NCBI GenBank assembly: GCA_965153355.1 | Contig: OZ231126.1 | Span: 55,490,001 to 55,554,000, forward strand | Direction of reading: 5' to 3' | DNA: 64,000 bases | Origin: Flaccisagitta enflata | Lineage: Eukaryota; Chaetognatha; Sagittoidea; Aphragmophora | Shown: in pieces, positions 39,929 to 63,932 of the stretch | Layout: the number at the start of each line of letters is the position of its first letter | How positions within the stretch are numbered: the stretch's first letter is position 1 | Made by a program: the position numbers and the translations under genes | Notes under the pieces: generated by a model | What the model was told of the DNA's origin: nothing | What the model saw: the letters and a program-made list of their open reading frames with translations, nothing else | The model's database searches: none

Positions 39929-40292
39929 CAAGAATGAAATCATCTTAGATTTTAAATTCGAACTTGGAAAATTATTACTGATTCTTACAAAGAATGTCTA
40001 AAAATTGGTATATTTCAAATTACTTACGAAAATTTTTTTTAATTGGAAATCTCAGCCTGGCGCGTGCTGAGCATTGTGCTTAGATTTTTCCAATATTTGA
40101 GGCTGGGCGTGCTTATAAACGTGGAGCTAATATAAAACAAGCTAATATAAAACAAGGCCGGATACACGGCTACCCCAGTCGCGTGCGGGGGGGCAGGGGC
40201 AGTGATGGAGAAGGTCACAGGGGCGTTTGGGCAGGAGCAGTGAGCTCAAAACGCTCAAAAATGTCGAAAAAGTGAGGACTGATCAACAGATG

Positions 40293-40788
40293 TGTAAGGG
40301 ATGGAAAACTGTAAAAGTAGCATGGCTGGACTCTATCAATGCCATGGAAGAATGTGGTGAATATTACCGTGAAGTAGTCATAGCTTCGATTATTGTTAGC
40401 TCATTGACTGTCATAATATTAGTCCCAGTGATCATTAACCTTATTGTCATTCTTATACGCCGATGCATCGTTAACCATATTCTCTCTTTCTCCTTACATT
40501 GTATGAGGTATCACTGGGGCCCCTGTATAGGGTAGTATAGCTGTCCGCGTAGTCTTCAATAATCAACACCGTTTATCAACCATCAACACCGTAATTACTT
40601 CGAGCCTGTTCCCTCTCCTAGATGCAATACAACTTCATCAATATCCAACAGACTCATTCTTCCTTCAAGACAAGGCAGGTGCGCCCAAGCGCCCCAAGTA
40701 ACCCTTCCTAGACCAAGGACCGCTTCGCCATGGTGAGGATGGGCTTGCGCTTGGAAGTGTGAGGGTATGCAAGATTTTGTCCCTTACA
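40293..40788 (+). repeat. 5' LTR of the gag-only element
   Basis: 496 bp, TGTAAGGG to CCCTTACA. Open frames crossing it (40227-40535) include a hydrophobic stretch but are not genes. Confidence 0.9.
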
Positions 40789-41370
40789 GCTGGTACATCG
40801 GCCAATCTGAGCCCCTGTACTACCCTGACCATATTCAGAGTCAGTCTTTGTCAAGTTGGCGACTATATTCGGTGATTGCCGGACAATCGACGATTTTACG
40901 TCAAGTTCCAAAGTGCCTGCTCAAATCTTCCCGCTAAGAGCACTCGGGAGTCCCTCAGTGTTTGGGCTGAACGCCTAGAACGCAGCCCTTCGAGGTCTTC
41001 TCCTTGTGGCAGTGTGCCCGACCTGTGTACCTGTCGCTGCCTGGTATGCAAGCCGTCTCTCTTTAAATCCAGCTGGTAACCCTTCCTTCTTCAGACGTCT
41101 TCAGCTGTTTAGTATACTTGTCCCGCCGATAACTTTGACCCTGCAGCCGTGAGGGATCGGGTGCAGGCTTGTGGAACACCAGTGGATTTCGTCTTCTTTC
41201 CCACGGAACAGCGCCACGAAATATGACTTTCTTTTTTTGGGGCCCCAGTCGTGCTTTAGGGTTTGCTTTTAGGTAATGTTTGAATTGTTCTTATTGGAAA
41301 CTCTTGCTCTTACAAAAACATTCATTTTAAAACATTCAAACATTGGAAACGCCGGTGAACTTTTATCAAA

Positions 41371-42594
41371 ATGCCGGATCCAGCGCCAGATGCAAACGAG
41401 ACTCCGGCGACATCAATCCCGGTGGAAAACTACCAATCAGGTGTCCATGTCATGAGCGAATGGCTTCCGTTGCTCGAAAGTGGAGTTATCGTCGCAACAG
41501 GTGCAACAACACCAGATCGCCAAAATTTCCTCTGCAAACAGTGGCTACCACTCAAGCTGGATGCAGCAGCTCGTGATGTCCTTAAGAGCTGCACAAAAGA
41601 TGATTGGAACGAACTCAAAGTTGAGTTGCAAAGCCTGCTCATCCATCCACAGGAGAAATACAACTGGCGAATCAACAAAGACTCCATCAAATGGGATGGG
41701 AAAGAAAGCTTTCACGCTCTTGCAACAAGGGTCAAAAATGCTGTCATGATCCACGAAAAACAGGCCAACTGGGAGGATGAATTCTTCTTTCGGTTCAGAG
41801 GAGCTTTGCCGCAGAAGTACCGTCAGGAAATCGATCTTGGTTGCGACGAGGACGCAATGTCCATCGACAACGCCAAGAAGATTGCGCTTCGCCTCCAAAC
41901 GTCCCTCGCTGATCAAAGACCGGTGGTTGCCACATCGCCTGCTGACACTGCCAGTGCATCAGCGGCAGCTGTTTTTCACGATGGCCTTGATGCCTTAGAA
42001 ACATCCTTTAAGGCATGCCGTCTCCAGATGGATGAACTCCAATCTGAGCTCCAGCAATTAGACCCTCACTCATCTTCTGATAGCGACGATGATGACGATC
42101 ATGCTGGTCGCCAACCACTTGATCATAAACGCCGACCATGTGACAGCGATAGACGCCACGATGGACGCCATCCTCGCGACAATTATAATGGCCGTTCCCG
42201 CGATTACGATGGCCGTTCCCGCGATTACGATGGCCGTTCCCGAGATTACGATGGCCGTTCCCGCGATTACGATGGCCGTTCCCGCGATTACGATGGCCGT
42301 TCCCGTGATTACGATGGCCGTTCCCGTGATTACGATGGCCGTTCCCGCGATTACGATGGCCGTTCCCGCGATTACGATGGCCGTTCCCGCGACTACGACG
42401 GACGTTACCGCGACTACGACGGACGTTCCCGCAACTACGACGACGGTTCTCGCAAGTACAACGACCAATCCCGTCATTCCCATCGCAACGGCGATCGTCC
42501 TCACTGCTTCGATCACAACCATTGTTACGATAAAAATCGCAAAAGCCAACATGATCGTCACAGCTCTGAAAGTTCATCAGAGAATGAATGTTAA
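41371..42594 (+). CDS. Gag-like capsid protein with RDYDGRS heptad repeats
   Basis: 407 residues, single exon inside the LTR element. Residues about 35-180 resemble an LTR-retrotransposon capsid: WNELKVELQSLL, WRINKDSIKWDGKESFHALA, ANWEDEFFFRFRGALPQKYR. Ser/Asp-rich linker at about 225-245. Then about 11 tandem RDYDGRS heptads (about 270-350; DNA period 21 bp, 42185-42430), and an Arg/His/Asp-rich tail. No CCHC zinc knuckle is visible, only isolated HCFDHNHC. The arginine-rich repeats may replace the knuckle as RNA-binding surface; this is inference. Start chosen at the first Met of the frame. The frame is intact, consistent with recent activity. Confidence 0.8.
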   Translation: MPDPAPDANETPATSIPVENYQSGVHVMSEWLPLLESGVIVATGATTPDRQNFLCKQWLPLKLDAAARDVLKSCTKDDWNELKVELQSLLIHPQEKYNWRINKDSIKWDGKESFHALATRVKNAVMIHEKQANWEDEFFFRFRGALPQKYRQEIDLGCDEDAMSIDNAKKIALRLQTSLADQRPVVATSPADTASASAAAVFHDGLDALETSFKACRLQMDELQSELQQLDPHSSSDSDDDDDHAGRQPLDHKRRPCDSDRRHDGRHPRDNYNGRSRDYDGRSRDYDGRSRDYDGRSRDYDGRSRDYDGRSRDYDGRSRDYDGRSRDYDGRSRDYDGRSRDYDGRYRDYDGRSRNYDDGSRKYNDQSRHSHRNGDRPHCFDHNHCYDKNRKSQHDRHSSESSSENEC

Positions 42595-43537
42595 AACATT
42601 CATTCGTCGTCGCTCTGGTATGGTATTTGGGGAAGTCGTTTCTGGGGAAGTTGTCACTTCTTCCAACTCTCCTTCACCGACGCGTTTCCAACAATTTGTA
42701 CATTTTATATATATCCCCTCATCTTAGTATATCGCGATTCCCTGTCTCTCCTTCGTCTTTTATACCCCTTTTAAAACTCGCTCGTCGACGTCGACTCTTA
42801 CTCTCTGTTTTACTCCTCTTCTCCCCTTCTTAATTTTTATCCCCGCCCTTCCTTCCTGCATCTCCTTCTGCCTCCGTGAAAAAGTTAAAAGAAAAACAAA
42901 CCATCTTTACTGTTAAAAAAAAAAACAGATGAAAATAGATAAAAAAAAAAAAAAAAAAAAAAAAAGACGAGATGACTTTTCCTTGAAAATGAGTGTTTGA
43001 GATTGGCTCAATGAGAAATAAGAATCGTGAAAGATCCATGTATGTGCACGCGTGAAAGGGTTATCCGACTGATTTTTTTGAATGGTGGGAAATTTCACGT
43101 CAGAAATTTCCTTTGACTTGTCACGGCCGGACAAGATAAATATCAGATACAATTTCTTTTAAACTTTGACATTGTGTCGTTATCTGCGATACCATTATTC
43201 AACAAGAAAATGTCTTTTAAAACAGTGAAACTCGTTCGTTAAACAATTATTACCCCTGCTTCACGAAAAATTAGTTTCTTCCTCTATCAGAAAGATTCGC
43301 TCCATTCTTCCGGCAAGTGCATCGTTCGCGGACCGATGACGCTGTGGAGTCCCGTCTTCAGAGCTTGTTGTCGCCAACAACCAGTCTACTTTGGCAATTT
43401 CGATCAACGCCCTTCCTGTAGCCTCATTGGAGACGGAAAGGTTGAAAGCCTCATGTCTTAAGGTCCTTTGAAAGTATCTCTAATGTTGAATGGTTCTTGA
43501 GAGTATCTTGCCTTTCAGATACGCATTGCGCGTGAAG

Positions 43538-43597
<60 letters not shown>

Positions 43598-44907
43598 CGC
43601 GCTTATTCCGATTAAAATCCGCGGCTCTTCATTAACGATCTCTTTGGACTTCGCCGCTTCGTCTTTGAATCGCGCTCATTTCGGTTCATTCTCACGATCC
43701 CTCGTATATGTCTGCGCCCCCTTTAATATGAGCACGATGCCAATCCCGCGCAACCCCTTACCCTCTCGGCCTGGCCTGTCCGTCCTTACCGCGCAATTTC
43801 CGTTCCGCGATTACCTTCGGCAAAATGCATTCCCTGATCCTCTCCGTTATTCATCGATCCTACGCCGATTTCATCCCGCTATCAATCGCCCAATTCGTCG
43901 AAAGAAATCCCTTATTTGAGCGCGATGCCGGTTCCGCGCGATTCCTTTAAGAACTCTCATGCGTCTCTCGCCCCCCCCCCGACCATTACTAATACACAGC
44001 GAACACTGAAAGACATTTTTGCATATCTTCTCCTTCCTCCTTTCCCATTGAATCTACCTTCTTTCGCGTTGATCCATTCCCTAACCACGACGACGACGAC
44101 AACGACAACGACGACGACGAAAAAGACGTCAACGACGATGGAGACGACAACGACGATGGAGACGACGACGACAATAAAAACAACGACGACGACGATGGAG
44201 ACGACGACGACGACGACGATGGAGACAACGTTTGCCGGTCAAGTCGTAACTATTCCACCTCCATCTTTGGCTGTCCTTCGCCAATGAGCAGTCAAAGTCG
44301 TCCATAGCCGTTAATATACTCCGGGATGTCTTCGTCACTTTCTTGTTTATCTGTCGCCAACGGATAAGCAACATCAGCTCGCCGTTCTCGTCACTTTCTT
44401 GTACATCTGTCGCCAACAGATGGTCAACATCTGCACGCCGCCATCTTCGGCTGCTGTAACCGTCGCCAACGGTTATGCAGTTCACATCTTCATCTTCTCA
44501 GCCTTCTTCCGATTCTGAGAAGACAAGAACACCATGGAGATCTCCGTTATCTCAGAAAGATCGCCATCATCTCAAATTTCCGTCATCATCATAACGCCCA
44601 CTGTAACGTTTCCAATGATAGGATGAAACCGATTTTCGAGCCCAAGATACTGAGGTTCCGTTACTTCTCCTCAATTTGGATATGTGGTTGTCAGCTGTTG
44701 TCAGCTGTTGTCAGCTGTTGTCAGCTGTTTTGCATCTCAACGCTTTGGACTGCATATAATTACAAAATTGAAATATGGAATTACTAGGAAATGTGCATTT
44801 TTCCACTTCTCCTCTCGGCTTGTCTGTCTTTCATCCGGTTTGTCATTTATGATTTGTTTCGTCGTAATTTTACATCCGAGGACATATGTAGCCGACGAGG
44901 GGAAGTA
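42595..44907. other. Pol-less 3' interior of the gag-only LTR element
   Basis: Contains an A-run (42941-42965), (TC)n (43540-43594), GAC/GAT trinucleotide repeats (44087-44225), a CGCCAACGGAT/GCAACATC short repeat (44345-44475) and four GTTGTCAGCT units (44687-44728). No motif of a polymerase, protease or integrase in any frame. Confidence 0.7.
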
Positions 44908-45403
44908 TGTAAGGGATGGAAAACTGTAAAAGTAGCATGGCTGGACTCTATCAATGCCATGGAAGAATGTGGTGAATATTACCGTGAAGTAGTCATAGCT
45001 TCGATTATTGTTAGCTCATTGACTGTCATAATATTAGTCCCAGTGATCATTAACCTTATTGTCATTCTTATACGCCGATGCATCGTTAACCATATTCTCT
45101 CTTTCTCCTTACATTGTATGAGGTATCACTGGGGCCCCTGTATAGGGTAGTATAGCTGTCCGCGTAGTCTTCAATAATCAACACCGTTTATCAACCATCA
45201 ACACCGTAATTACTTCGAGCCTGTTCCCTCTCCTAGATGCAATACAACTTCATCAATATCCAACAGACTCATTCTTCCTTCAAGACAAGGCAGGTGCGCC
45301 CAAGCGCCCCAAGTAACCCTTCCTAGACCAAGGACCGCTTCGCCATGGTGAGGATGGGCTTGCGCTTGGAAGTGTGAGGGTATGCAAGATTTTGTCCCTT
45401 ACA
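44908..45403 (+). repeat. 3' LTR of the gag-only element
   Basis: Same 496-bp sequence as 40293-40788. Confidence 0.9.
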
Positions 45404-45429
45404 GATGAACGGACGGACATAGCAGGGTG

Positions 45430-46266
45430 CAGAAGTGCCGACTCTGTGTAGCATGGAAGCTATGCTACGCGGCAGGCAATCGCCAAAGTGCGGCAGTTGC
45501 GACCAGCCAGGGGGGGGGGGGATAATGGAGAAAAAAGAGCCAGGAAGGAAGGAAGAAAGGAACTAAGAAAGAATCCTGAGGTAAGACTTGTGCAGGAAAT
45601 CTCCCATTGTTCGAATCACTACCATGTCATTTCTAGTTTTTGTTGATATAAACCTCATTTGCATAGTGCAGTTTTTTTTAATCATGCACGCAAAAAACTT
45701 CCTTAAACAAGAAACGTACCTTTTTCGACGTCTCATATATTATCATCCTGACAACTCAAAAAAGACTGTTAATCTTGCAAATAAGCTGGTATGAATGAAT
45801 ATACCTAAAAATTATTCAATTACTTAGCACGATTTTATTTTGTTAAAAGCGAATAAATATAAAAAAAATTCACATCCATATTTGGAATTAGCGGACATTT
45901 TTTGTTTCTTGGAAGAGGTTGCGATGTGGCATCCCTAAGGGCAAAAGCGGTGAAGACCTCCAGCTCTATCCTTGGGCTGGTCATGGCCTTAGCAAAACTT
46001 GTGCGAGAGGTGAGAAATTACCACCTCTGCTCGGGTGTACGCATGGCCTTGTACGTCTCAGCCTCATTTCTATAGTCACAATGGGTATATGTGGAGGGGA
46101 TCGCGAATGTCACCCCAGTTTGTTCATTGTAGACAGATAAGGGGAAGCGAGTATTAGGAGTGAAAAACCTTCATATGGTCCATAATCTATGAATCTAACA
46201 AAAGTGCGGCAGCTTTTTGCCGGATTTTCCATGCTACGCGGCAGCTAGAGGAAATCGGCACCTCTG
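45430..46266. mobile_element. 837-bp hAT-like non-autonomous transposon
   Basis: Ends CAGAAGTGCCGA and TCGGCACCTCTG (CAG at both termini, as in hAT). Flanked by 8-bp repeats GCAGGGTG (45422-45429) and GTAGGGTG (46267-46274), one mismatch. Subterminal GTAGCATGG / CCATGCTACGCGGCAG are also inverted. No transposase. Frames at 45588 and 45919 are not convincing. Confidence 0.75.
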
Positions 46267-46298
46267 GTAGGGTGTAGAGTCGCGTGGCACGCGGTTAA

Positions 46299-46758
46299 AC
46301 AAGGCCGAATACATGGCTACCCCAGTCGCGTGCGGGTGGGCAGGGGCCGTATTCGGTCACGTTAGGGATTTCAATCCGTGTCTTTTGTTTTAAAGTGTTT
46401 TTACGCGGGTAGTGTTTTAGGGTTAGGGGTAGGGTTAGGGTTATGGATGGGGTGGGTTTTAGGGTTAGGGATAGGGTTGGGTTATAGATAGATTTAGGGC
46501 AAGGTGTGGACTTGGTTTTGTATGTTTTAACTCGAGTTCGCTTGAATTAAAAATTTGCCCTTGCGGGAAAAAACAAGTGCACCGGATTGAATTCCCTAAG
46601 ATTACCCTGTATTCGAGGTCACTCGATCATTTGGGCAGGAGCAGTGAGGCCATAGACCGCAAAAAAAAGTAAAGTGTGACGGACGGACTGACGGACTGAC
46701 GGACTGACGGACGGACCGACAAAGCGGGGTGTAGAGTCGCTTAGCACGCGACTAAAAA
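46299..46758 (+). mobile_element. Helentron-like element, head-to-tail with the previous one
   Basis: CAAGGCCGAATACATGGC starts directly after the 3' end of the preceding element. It ends GTAGAGTCGCTTAGCACGCGACTAAAAA and is interrupted at 46356-46609. Confidence 0.7.
46356..46609. mobile_element. Small TIR element carrying telomere-like TTAGGG repeats
   Basis: TATTCG is repeated at both sides (46350-46355, 46610-46615), and removal of the insert restores the Helentron-like consensus. Inverted ends share TTAGGGAWTTCAATCCG. The interior (46420-46500) has six to eight imperfect GGGTTA units. Confidence 0.65.
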
Positions 46759-47250
46759 GAGTTTTCATCACATGAATCTTTTTGTTCATTTGTCAAAATG
46801 TCTGATATTGTTCAAAGCAAGTCAAATGCAGCTGCTCCAAGTGACAGAAAAAAGACAAATGAACAAAAAGTATTCATAAATTGAGTTTTAACATAAGGAT
46901 CATAAACCCTGATTACGAGGCTGATATTTTTTAGTATTAAGTATATTCTTTTTTTTGTAGAAATTAAAATTTTCAATATGCATTAAGTGCTACAGCGATA
47001 ATGGATAAGTCGAGGTGCAAACGAATGCCAAATTTGCCGAGTCAAAGCAATTCTTTCAGTAATGCAAAAACTGCTCGCAATCAAAAATGTTATTCACCAA
47101 CCACCCTACCAAACGACACAGCTAGGTGTAGAGCGTGCTGAACATGTAAAGAGGGGAGAAAAAAAAGAAATTCCAAAGAAAATTTGATTTTGCAATTTGA
47201 CTTCTCTTGGGAAAAATTCTAAGATTCTCTCAAGATGTAAAATTCTGTAT
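46759..47250. other. No gene seen
   Basis: An inverted pair ACATGAATCTTTTTGTTCATTTGTC / GACAAATGAACAAAAAGTATTCAT at 46770-46880 may be a decayed foldback. Confidence 0.4.
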
Positions 47251-47327
47251 TTTCAAAAACATAGCCCCATTCTTAAAACATACAAGATGAGAGCTATGTT
47301 CGTAGGAATGCAAAATTATTCAATTTG

Positions 47328-47619
47328 CAGGCCTGTATATTATTGATTCCCCCCCCCCCCCGTGGTCTGGAGATGGGGAAGGAAATCAAAGGGGGAAAAA
47401 TACAAAAAAAAGGAAATTTGGGGAAAAAATAGAAAAAAAAGGAAATTTGGGGAAAATATAACTTTTGACAGTACCAAATCATAAAACACAATTAGTAAAA
47501 CACAATTTAAAGATTTTAAATAAAATCATAGATATAAAAACAAAATGCGACGTGTCGCGGGGAAGAAAATCAAAGGCAGGGGGGAAAAATCAAAAGCGAC
47601 TCAATAATATACACCCCTG
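47328..47619. mobile_element. hAT-like MITE, CAGGCSTGTATATAATTGAG family, copy 2
   Basis: 292 bp; ends CAGGCCTGTATATTATTGA and its counterpart CACCCCTG; perfect 8-bp duplication TCAATTTG on both sides (47320-47327, 47620-47627). Confidence 0.85.
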
Positions 47620-47730
47620 TCAATTTGTTTAAGTCTTTAAGTTTTTGCTCTATCATTTTCAAAGAATCTATAATTTTCAGTGATTTTTAAACAATCTATC
47701 ATAAAACAAAGCAATGCTTTTATCATACTA

Positions 47731-47908
47731 CAGTTGAACCCCGCTCTAACAGACCCGCCACCAACAGAATTCCGCCCGTAAAAGATGCAAATTCATAGTC
47801 CCTTCACGTTAATTTCTTTTATTTCCTTTGTTGGCCATAACAGAAGTCCACCAATAACAGAAGAAAATTGTTGGTCCCTCTGAAATCCGATAGAGCGGTG
47901 TTCAACTG
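47731..47908. mobile_element. Pogo/Tc1-mariner-type MITE, CAGTTGAACCCCGC family
   Basis: 178 bp; left CAGTTGAACCCCGCTCTAAC, right GATAGAGCGGTGTTCAACTG; TA on both sides. Confidence 0.8.
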
Positions 47909-47910
47909 TA

Positions 47911-48228
47911 GCCGTAGGTTTTCTTTCACTAAAAACATAATGATAAACTGAAAAATTATAGATTTTATTTGAAAGATTATAATTCAATCATTAATATGTG
48001 TATATTACATGAAACTTGATCTGCAGCCCTTCATTTTAGATTGTAATACAATAACAGACCAACGAAAGGACCAACGCAACGACGGACAGGCTTAGCAACT
48101 CTCATGATCATGATGGCATATACTCGTGACAATAACTTATAATTTGAAACGGCTTTGCGTGTGTGATGAACAAGGCCGTTATACTAAATATAAAAAGATC
48201 AACATTTCAACTGATATCGCGTCACCAA
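47911..48228. other. No gene seen
   Basis: AT-rich spacer. Confidence 0.4.
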
Positions 48229-48699
<471 letters not shown>

Positions 48700-49384
48700 A
48701 GATGTGGGAGGAATGTACTTTATAAGAAGGAATGATTTTCAACTTCGACGGAATTCAGTTTTAGAAACCTGTTTTTACAGAAGACTGTGGCCAACAGGTT
48801 AACAAATCAGATCACAGCCGATGTAAAGCTTGCGTTTGGCGCGCGCTGTTCTTAAGTAAAACGGATTGTATATCGTTTAATAGTACGTCTTCATAACAAA
48901 CCATAATAGTCAATTTATTCCATGAATGTTCTTTAACTGATCCAATCAAACACAACTGGTTTCGAATTTCTGTGGACGACACTCGTGGAAATGGAATGGA
49001 AATGGAAAAATACGAAAAAAGCTGAATGCTTCATAGCCAAGCATATTTAAGGTCTTAATGCTTCCCTTAGAGATGGGTTGGCAAATTACAAAGAGCACAT
49101 GCTCCCAACATTTCCTCAGTGGGACAAGGGACAAGGACGGGAAAAAAATATAATGCCGACAGAGAAGCCTCACCAAACTTGTAACAACATTTGCTTTAAA
49201 CAAATGAACGGACCAACCAACCGATATTGTGAGTGGAGGCATCGCTTAAAAGCGACAGCAAAGTTTGTCTTTTTTTTCCCCGGTTTTTCTTCCCTTTCCG
49301 TTCACTTGTAAATAATAAATGACATAATACAAAACTAAGCGAAACATAACGCTTCTTAATAATTCACCTCTTTTTTTGCCCTTG
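48700..49384. other. No gene seen
   Basis: No accepted coding or repeat signal. Confidence 0.4.
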
Positions 49385-50225
49385 TCAGTTGCAGTCACGC
49401 AACTCTATAAGAGGCTTCGTCATTTGGCCCGTCCGTCCATCCGTTCGTCCTTCCCACGCCACGGAGGAGCCTTTCATAGGTCAAGAAAAATTGTCGGTCA
49501 TAATGGCAAGTGGTTTGGGCTTCAGGAAGGTTTACTTTATCACTTCATACCAAAACGAAATTTTTTTTGCTTCAAAATTTTTTAAAAAAATGCTATAAAA
49601 TGCTGTAAAAATGGCATAAAATGATACTAAATGATGACGGGTTGGCATGTATTTATGAATTAATGTGTCTTTGTGCCAGATAATCATCGTTTGCCCATTT
49701 TTTGAATATTGTGGCAGTTTTGGACCCAAAAAACTGTCAAAAATACTATTTTTACGTCATTTTACGGTGCAAAATGTTACTTAATGATGACGAGTTGGCC
49801 TGTATTTATGAATGAATGTGTCTTAGTGCCAGATAATCATTGTTTGCCTTTTTTTTAAACCGTAGCAGCGGTTTTGGACCAAAAAAACTGTCAAAAATGC
49901 CAATTTTACGGCTTTTTATGGTATTTTACGGCATTTTTTAAAAAAATTTAAAGCAAAAAAATTTTTGTTTTGGTATAAAGTGATAAAGTAAACCTTCCTG
50001 AGGCCCAAACCACTCACCATTATGACCGAGAATTTTTCTTGACCTATGAAAGCCTCCCCCGTGGCGTGTTCCGTTGGTATGCGGTGATCGAGTGCAAAAA
50101 GTGGAAAAACCAGCGTTTTGGATACTTCTTGTGTGATGAGTAAGGTTAGGGTGGGGATGTGGGTTGGATGCCCCTGCCCACCCGTCCGCAACGACATTGT
50201 GACCCCGCGTCACTTGTTTTTCAAA
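49385..50225 (-). mobile_element. Helentron-like element, AGTTGC subfamily, with nested MITE
   Basis: Stem-loop AGTTGCAGTCACGCAACT and CTATAAGAGGC at the left; GCCCACCCGTCCGCAAC, TGACCCCGCGTCA and CTTGTT at the right. Confidence 0.65.
49455..50068. mobile_element. 614-bp long-inverted-repeat MITE with TTCC duplication
   Basis: Ends CACGCCACGGAGGAGCC and its near-complement GGCGTG; arms of about 135 bp. TTCC at 49451-49454 and 50069-50072. The middle holds two tandem 168-bp units (GATGACGGGTTGGC... and GATGACGAGTTGGC...). Confidence 0.8.
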
Positions 50226-50420
50226 CGGAGCCCCACAATGCATTGCCTTAAGCCTGACTGGTTCAAGAACCGCGACAACATCATCTGTTCAAGTGACAAA
50301 GAACAGAAAGAAAAAAAAAAAGAAACCATGTACGACGAAGGGATTGAATGTCAAAAACTGATTGAATGATATCAGCTCGGTAAATATAACTCAACGTCTG
50401 GCGAACAAATTAGGGCAAAA
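50226..50420. other. Presumed 5' region of the receptor gene
   Basis: Precedes the first coding exon. A 5' UTR or promoter is likely here, but no TATA box or initiator can be assigned. Confidence 0.3.
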
Positions 50421-62742
<12,322 letters not shown>

Positions 62743-62856
62743 CTCGCATGTCTGTTATTTTTGAACATTTCCTTTTTGATGTACTCTCGTTTTTAGCGTG
62801 GTGCGTCTCGGGTTTTAAATTGAATCCGTTTGAAATGAAAAAAAAAAACATTTAGT

Positions 62857-62950
62857 CATTCATTCATTCATTCATTCATTCATTCATTGTTTTAATCATT
62901 TAACCATTCATTCCTTCATTCATTCATTTATGCATTTTTTCATTCATTCA
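62857..62950. repeat. (CATT)n tetranucleotide
   Basis: Two blocks of CATT units separated by TGTTTTAATCATTTAAC. Confidence 0.95.
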
Positions 62951-62973
62951 TAGATTCCTTCATTATCATCATC

Positions 62974-63520
<547 letters not shown>

Positions 63521-63524
63521 ACAT

Positions 63525-63786
63525 GTGCCCTGAGGCTAAAAGTTAGGCTTTGAGGTGGGTAATTTGGCCAAAGGGTTGATTTTTAAGCCCCAAGGCTAGG
63601 ATTTTTAGCTCAAGACGGGATTTGGGCTTCGGGGCTGAAATATGGGTCTTGAGGCTGGAAATTAGGTCTAGGGGCTGGAATTTGAACCTCGGGGCCAAAA
63701 TATGAGCAGGAATGCAGAAAAAAAGAGCAGGAGATATTTCCCCTTACATGGAGGCACAGGTCATTAGCCCCCTCGAGGCCGCTGAC
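63525..63786. repeat. Right portion of a GGGCAGCGGCC-family element
   Basis: Units of about 20 bp (TGAGGCTGGAAATTAGG...) then CACAGGTCATTAGCCCCCTC and GAGGCCGCTG. Confidence 0.5.
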
Positions 63787-63932
63787 TAAAAAGGATCTGT
63801 CTCAGGTCTCAGATAAGGAAAATCAATAACGCATCTGTCGCGGGTTTCAAATCAAATTTCGCAATTCTTTTCTTTTTGCTTCCTCTTAATCCTTCTCCAC
63901 ACGGTCTGACATCGGTATTTTTCCACGTCAAA

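Larger units (their letters stand above)
40293..45403 (+). mobile_element. Non-autonomous gag-only LTR retrotransposon
   Basis: LTRs of 496 bp at 40293-40788 and 44908-45403, with TGTAAGGG...CCCTTACA ends; I see no difference between them. The target duplication GATG is at 40289-40292 and 45404-45407. A possible primer site TGGTACATCGG lies 2 nt after the 5' LTR. A purine tract GAGGGGAAG precedes the 3' LTR. Only a gag ORF (41371-42594) is present; the 2.3 kb after it has no protease, RT, RNase H or integrase. This matches what is known as a TR-GAG element, mobilised in trans. Identical LTRs mean a recent insertion. Confidence 0.88.
40153..46297 (+). mobile_element. Helentron-like element interrupted by an LTR element and a hAT-like element
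   Basis: The host element is only about 200 bp: 40153-40292 (CAAGGCCGGATACACGGC...), 45404-45429 (GATGAACGGACGGACATAGC), and 46267-46297 (TAGAGTCGCGTGGCACGCGG). Each gap is accounted for by a younger insertion with its own duplicated target, giving a three-layer relative chronology. Confidence 0.75.

Noticed and set aside
40227-40535. 102-codon frame with a hydrophobic stretch, also at 44791-45150
   Set aside because: Lies in the LTR of the gag-only element; duplicated only because the LTR is.
41343-42727. Overlapping frames in gag, including a 212-codon Thr/Met-rich one and a 189-codon Gly/Asn/Arg-rich minus-strand one
   Set aside because: Shadows of the 21-bp repeat array of the gag ORF.
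44087-44287. Thr-rich protein (MEETTT-type)
   Set aside because: GAC/ACG trinucleotide repeat inside the LTR element.
46420-46500. True chromosome-end telomere
   Set aside because: Imperfect units, internal position, bounded by inverted ends and a duplicated hexamer.
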